Assembly: GCA_030062745.1 (NCBI GenBank)
Contig: CP099849.1
Span: forward strand, 12,374,144 to 12,438,143
Length of the DNA stretch: 64,000 nt
From: Capitulum mitella
Taxonomy: Eukaryota; Arthropoda; Thecostraca; Pollicipedomorpha; Pollicipedidae
Reading direction: 5' to 3'
Below the pieces are notes generated by a model. It did not search any database and was not told the DNA's origin. It saw only the letters and a list, made by a program, of their open reading frames with translations. Shown piece by piece: positions 61,736 through 64,000 of the stretch (positions are counted from its first letter, which is position 1; the number at the start of each line of letters is the position of its first letter). The translations under genes and the position numbers were made by a program.

Positions 61736-62114
61736 CTGTACAGCCCAGGCCGGCGACGGCCCGCCGACCGCCGCATACCGGCCCACCCCTAAAGCTAATC
61801 CGAATTTATTGCCCGGGATTTACCGGCGGGCAGCACAGTGGACAGCCGCGACGGCTGAGAGGCATTCAAACGGACGCCGGCTCCGATCGCGACAAATATT
61901 GCAACTGATTCAGCTGCTAATGCGTGTAAATCTGTGCACGTCGCCGAGCGGGCGCGTTCAGCGTATTGCGGCCTGTTGCTAGTGTTCCCTGGCGTAAACG
62001 TACCGCACTGGCAGAGGCAAAGAGCCCGAGTTTGACCCCACAGCTAGCGCACTTTGAATTCGTTAGCAGGACCTCTCGTCAGCTGTCAGCCACAGGGACA
62101 CGTGCTGCACTCAC

Positions 62115-62237
62115 TGACGCACGAGTGCTGGTTCTGCACCAGCTGAAAACCGGCGCGACACGCGCAACGGTACGAGCCGTCCGTGTTGGTGCAGTCCTGC
62201 TCGCAGCCACCATTCTGGACCGAGCACTCGTCCATAT
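62115..62237 (-). CDS. MEGF6-like EGF-repeat protein, exon B (calcium-binding EGF)
   Basis: 123-nt exon, phase 1 at both ends. Acceptor tctctgccgcag before AT ATG GAC GAG; donor GTCA before GTGAGT. It encodes [16 protein letters not shown] then [15 protein letters not shown], a complete six-cysteine EGF domain with the N-terminal D-x-D-E-C calcium-binding motif and the C-x-[DN]-x4-[FY]-x-C hydroxylation pattern. Its 3' splice site has been amplified upstream as a 26-bp minisatellite (62,223-62,535). Confidence 0.9.
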
Positions 62238-62535
62238 CTGCGGCAGAGAGTACTAGTCTATGTCTGCGGCAGAGAGCACTCGTTCATATCAGCGGCAGAG
62301 AGCACTAGTCCATGTCTGCAAACAGCAATCACCAGGCAAAGAGCACTCGTTCATGTCTGCGGCAGAGACCAATGGCCTATCTCTGCTGCAAACAGCAATC
62401 ACCTATGTGTGCAGCAAAGAGGACTCGTCTATGTCTGCAGGAGAGAGGGCTCCATATCTTCGACAGACAGCATTGGCTCCCATCGAGGGAAAGTTTATGT
62501 CTGCGGCTGATGATATTCGTTCATGTCTGATTTGG
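62223..62535. repeat. 26-bp minisatellite built from the exon B 3' splice site
   Basis: About nine units, several exactly 26 bp, others carrying an insert around CAAACAGCAATCACC. On the minus strand each reads close to CTCTCTGCCGCAGACATGGA followed by CGAGTG: the pyrimidine tract, the AG and the first codons of exon B. The unit nearest the exon is the real acceptor. Confidence 0.88.
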
Positions 62536-63266
62536 TGACCATGCATCTCTTTGACAGTTAACATTAAAAAAAGGACAGAAGTACATGACCATAAAACAAC
62601 CTTGTGGAAAAGAAATGTTCGGTTAATTTTTCGGCATAGATATCCTGTAACCTAACCTATGCCTACGACTTAATTTTCAGCATTCCTTTTCCCAGCCCTT
62701 CGCCTGTATTTCCTTTCCGCACGGTCAGAAACACCGTTAGGTCTATTCTGCACTTACTATCCAAATAGCCTTTATGCTAAAAATGGGTCAGCTGAATTTC
62801 TCTGGACCTATTACAGCTGTTCCAAAACTTTAGGAAATGAGGTAAAACATGAAAACTAAATTTCCAGAATGTCGTAAGCCTTGGGGTTGTTCTTCAGTCA
62901 GGATATCCAAACTAACATTGCACTAAGTTGTGCAAAAGTCATCACTGTTACATCACGTCCTCATTTTCAGGCAATTCCAATAAAATATCGCATGCGATTT
63001 CCATAGAACTACCATGCTACATTTCGCCAATAGGTAGCGGCATTTTACCGATCCGTAAAGATCCCTTACGGCCTGCCGTGTGTGATGGCTATCGAATTCC
63101 TTGAGTGCTTGCTGTTCGTTCGTGCAGCACCATGTTTGTTATTATATCCACATCGACTTCGAAGCACGCAATCCAGATCAGATAGGCGCTGCCTAACCAT
63201 AGATCACATCAAGATAAGCCATCAGCAAACATTGGCCGGAGGCGGCCCGGGTGGCCGCGTTCAGAC
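62536..63266 (-). other. Intron A-B, no further feature seen
   Basis: AT-rich intron sequence between the minisatellite and exon A. Confidence 0.6.
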
Positions 63267-63387
63267 CTTGGCAGTCGGTGCCGTTCAGCAGGAGGTAGCC
63301 GACGCGGCACGAACACCGGTAGCTGCCCGGAATGTTGTCACACTGGTGCTGACATCTGTTGGCGCTCTCAGAACACTCGTCCACGTC
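63267..63387 (-). CDS. MEGF6-like EGF-repeat protein, exon A (calcium-binding EGF)
   Basis: 121-nt exon. Acceptor gcgtcccgcag before GAC GTG GAC (phase 0); donor CCAAG before GTCTGA (phase 1, a weak donor). It encodes DVDECSESANRCQHQC then DNIPGSYRCSCRVGYLLLNG and TDCQ: six cysteines, a D-x-D-E-C calcium site and the Asp/Asn hydroxylation pattern. The phase-1 end makes the Asp of exon B's DMDEC. The gene continues upstream past the window end. Confidence 0.85.
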
Positions 63388-64000
63388 CTGCGGGACGCCA
63401 GGAACATTAGTAAGCGCACGGGCTATTTCATCGACGTTTCCGACCGTCAGGATCATTTTGAAGTAAGAAGAGCTAAGGCACAAACAATGGGGAATACATC
63501 TCCCAAATCCAATGCCGACACCTGGCATGGTATGCCAGTTTTTTTAGTGTTTCCAAATTCATGGCTGAAAATGGGGAGTTGTGCCCTGTCCCACATTTCA
63601 GGGATTTGAACATTAGGCCTATGGTTATGATCGAAATAAAATAACATTTTGCCCAGACCTCAGTAGTTTTCGGGAACATCTTGCAAAGTCCCTTTTAGGA
63701 AGCTGGCCACGAAAACATGGGGACAACTTGTCGTGTGGCCTCTTTTCGGCTAAAAATTGCAGATATTTTGTTTTCAAAACAAAAATTGTTTCTACACATG
63801 CAATTTTTCCAAAATGTCGACGTCAAGTGGCCGAATTCCGAAGAAAAATTCACATTTAGCAGTAGGTTAGGTTACATGGATGGAAATTGCACCCACACCC
63901 TAACACATGGTCTAAATCCGCCCGTGATCCCACCACTTCGAAAGAACCGGAACTGGTCACATGGCTCTAACCACACCCAGAACCAGTGTGGTTAGAGCCA
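63388..64000 (-). other. Intron upstream of exon A
   Basis: No further exon recognised before the window ends. A perfect hairpin sits at the very end (63,962-64,000). Confidence 0.5.
63962..64000. repeat. Perfect 15-bp inverted repeat with 9-nt loop at window edge
   Basis: TGGCTCTAACCACAC at 63,962-63,976 and its exact complement at 63,986-64,000. It may extend beyond the window; it could be one end of a palindromic MITE. Confidence 0.8.

Noticed and set aside
61224-61982. 252-codon plus-strand frame
   Set aside because: Antisense over EGF exon C and a GC-rich block; no domain of its own.

Overview
This is eukaryotic nuclear DNA: spliced exons with GT-AG borders, large introns, microsatellites and many transposable elements, and no prokaryotic gene structure. 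The two host genes are an EGF-repeat protein and a MARVEL-like four-helix membrane protein. With GC-rich exons in a more AT-rich, repeat-dense background, they fit an invertebrate animal, perhaps an arthropod such as a crustacean. That placement is inference; nothing here fixes the species.

Both recognised genes lie on the minus strand. Gene 1 (704-18,921) encodes a small four-transmembrane protein of about 142-143 residues. Two mutually alternative first coding exons (18,868-18,921 and 9,232-9,288) encode related N-termini. Both end in phase 0 before a GTGAGT donor and can join the same exon 2 (1,511-1,696) and terminal exon 3 (704-892). Gene 2 (40,313-63,387, open at both ends) is a MEGF6-like multiple-EGF protein. 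Ten exons were found, and all nine junction phases agree; together they encode about 485 residues: two calcium-binding EGF domains, then a run of laminin-type EGF repeats. Its upstream part lies beyond the window. Its 3' end was not found with confidence; one weak candidate lies at 34.0-34.2 kb.

The rest is largely mobile DNA. The 16.9-kb intron between EGF exons C and D holds two complete hAT-like transposons in opposite orientation (45,724-49,902 and 54,051-61,176). Each has CAGGGCCTATTTTA termini and its own perfect 8-bp target duplication; both transposase genes are broken. The second copy carries a pogo-like element, a TTAA-flanked non-autonomous element and a 5'-truncated SINE-like insert, and the first copy supplies the empty sites. 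Elsewhere there are two copies of a long-terminal-inverted-repeat element (12,710-16,236 and 21,278-25,339), two families of TTAA-flanked elements (29,252-30,459 and 58,500-59,709; 21,792-23,033 and 28,724-31,081), and at least six short hAT-type MITEs. Several are nested in one another.

The points most worth following are: a 26-bp minisatellite that has multiplied the 3' splice site of one EGF exon; loss of matched disulfide partners in two EGF repeats; the paired alternative first exons of the tetraspan gene; a near-perfect 179-bp-arm palindrome; and clustered AGGTCA nuclear-receptor half-sites carried inside a TTAA element.
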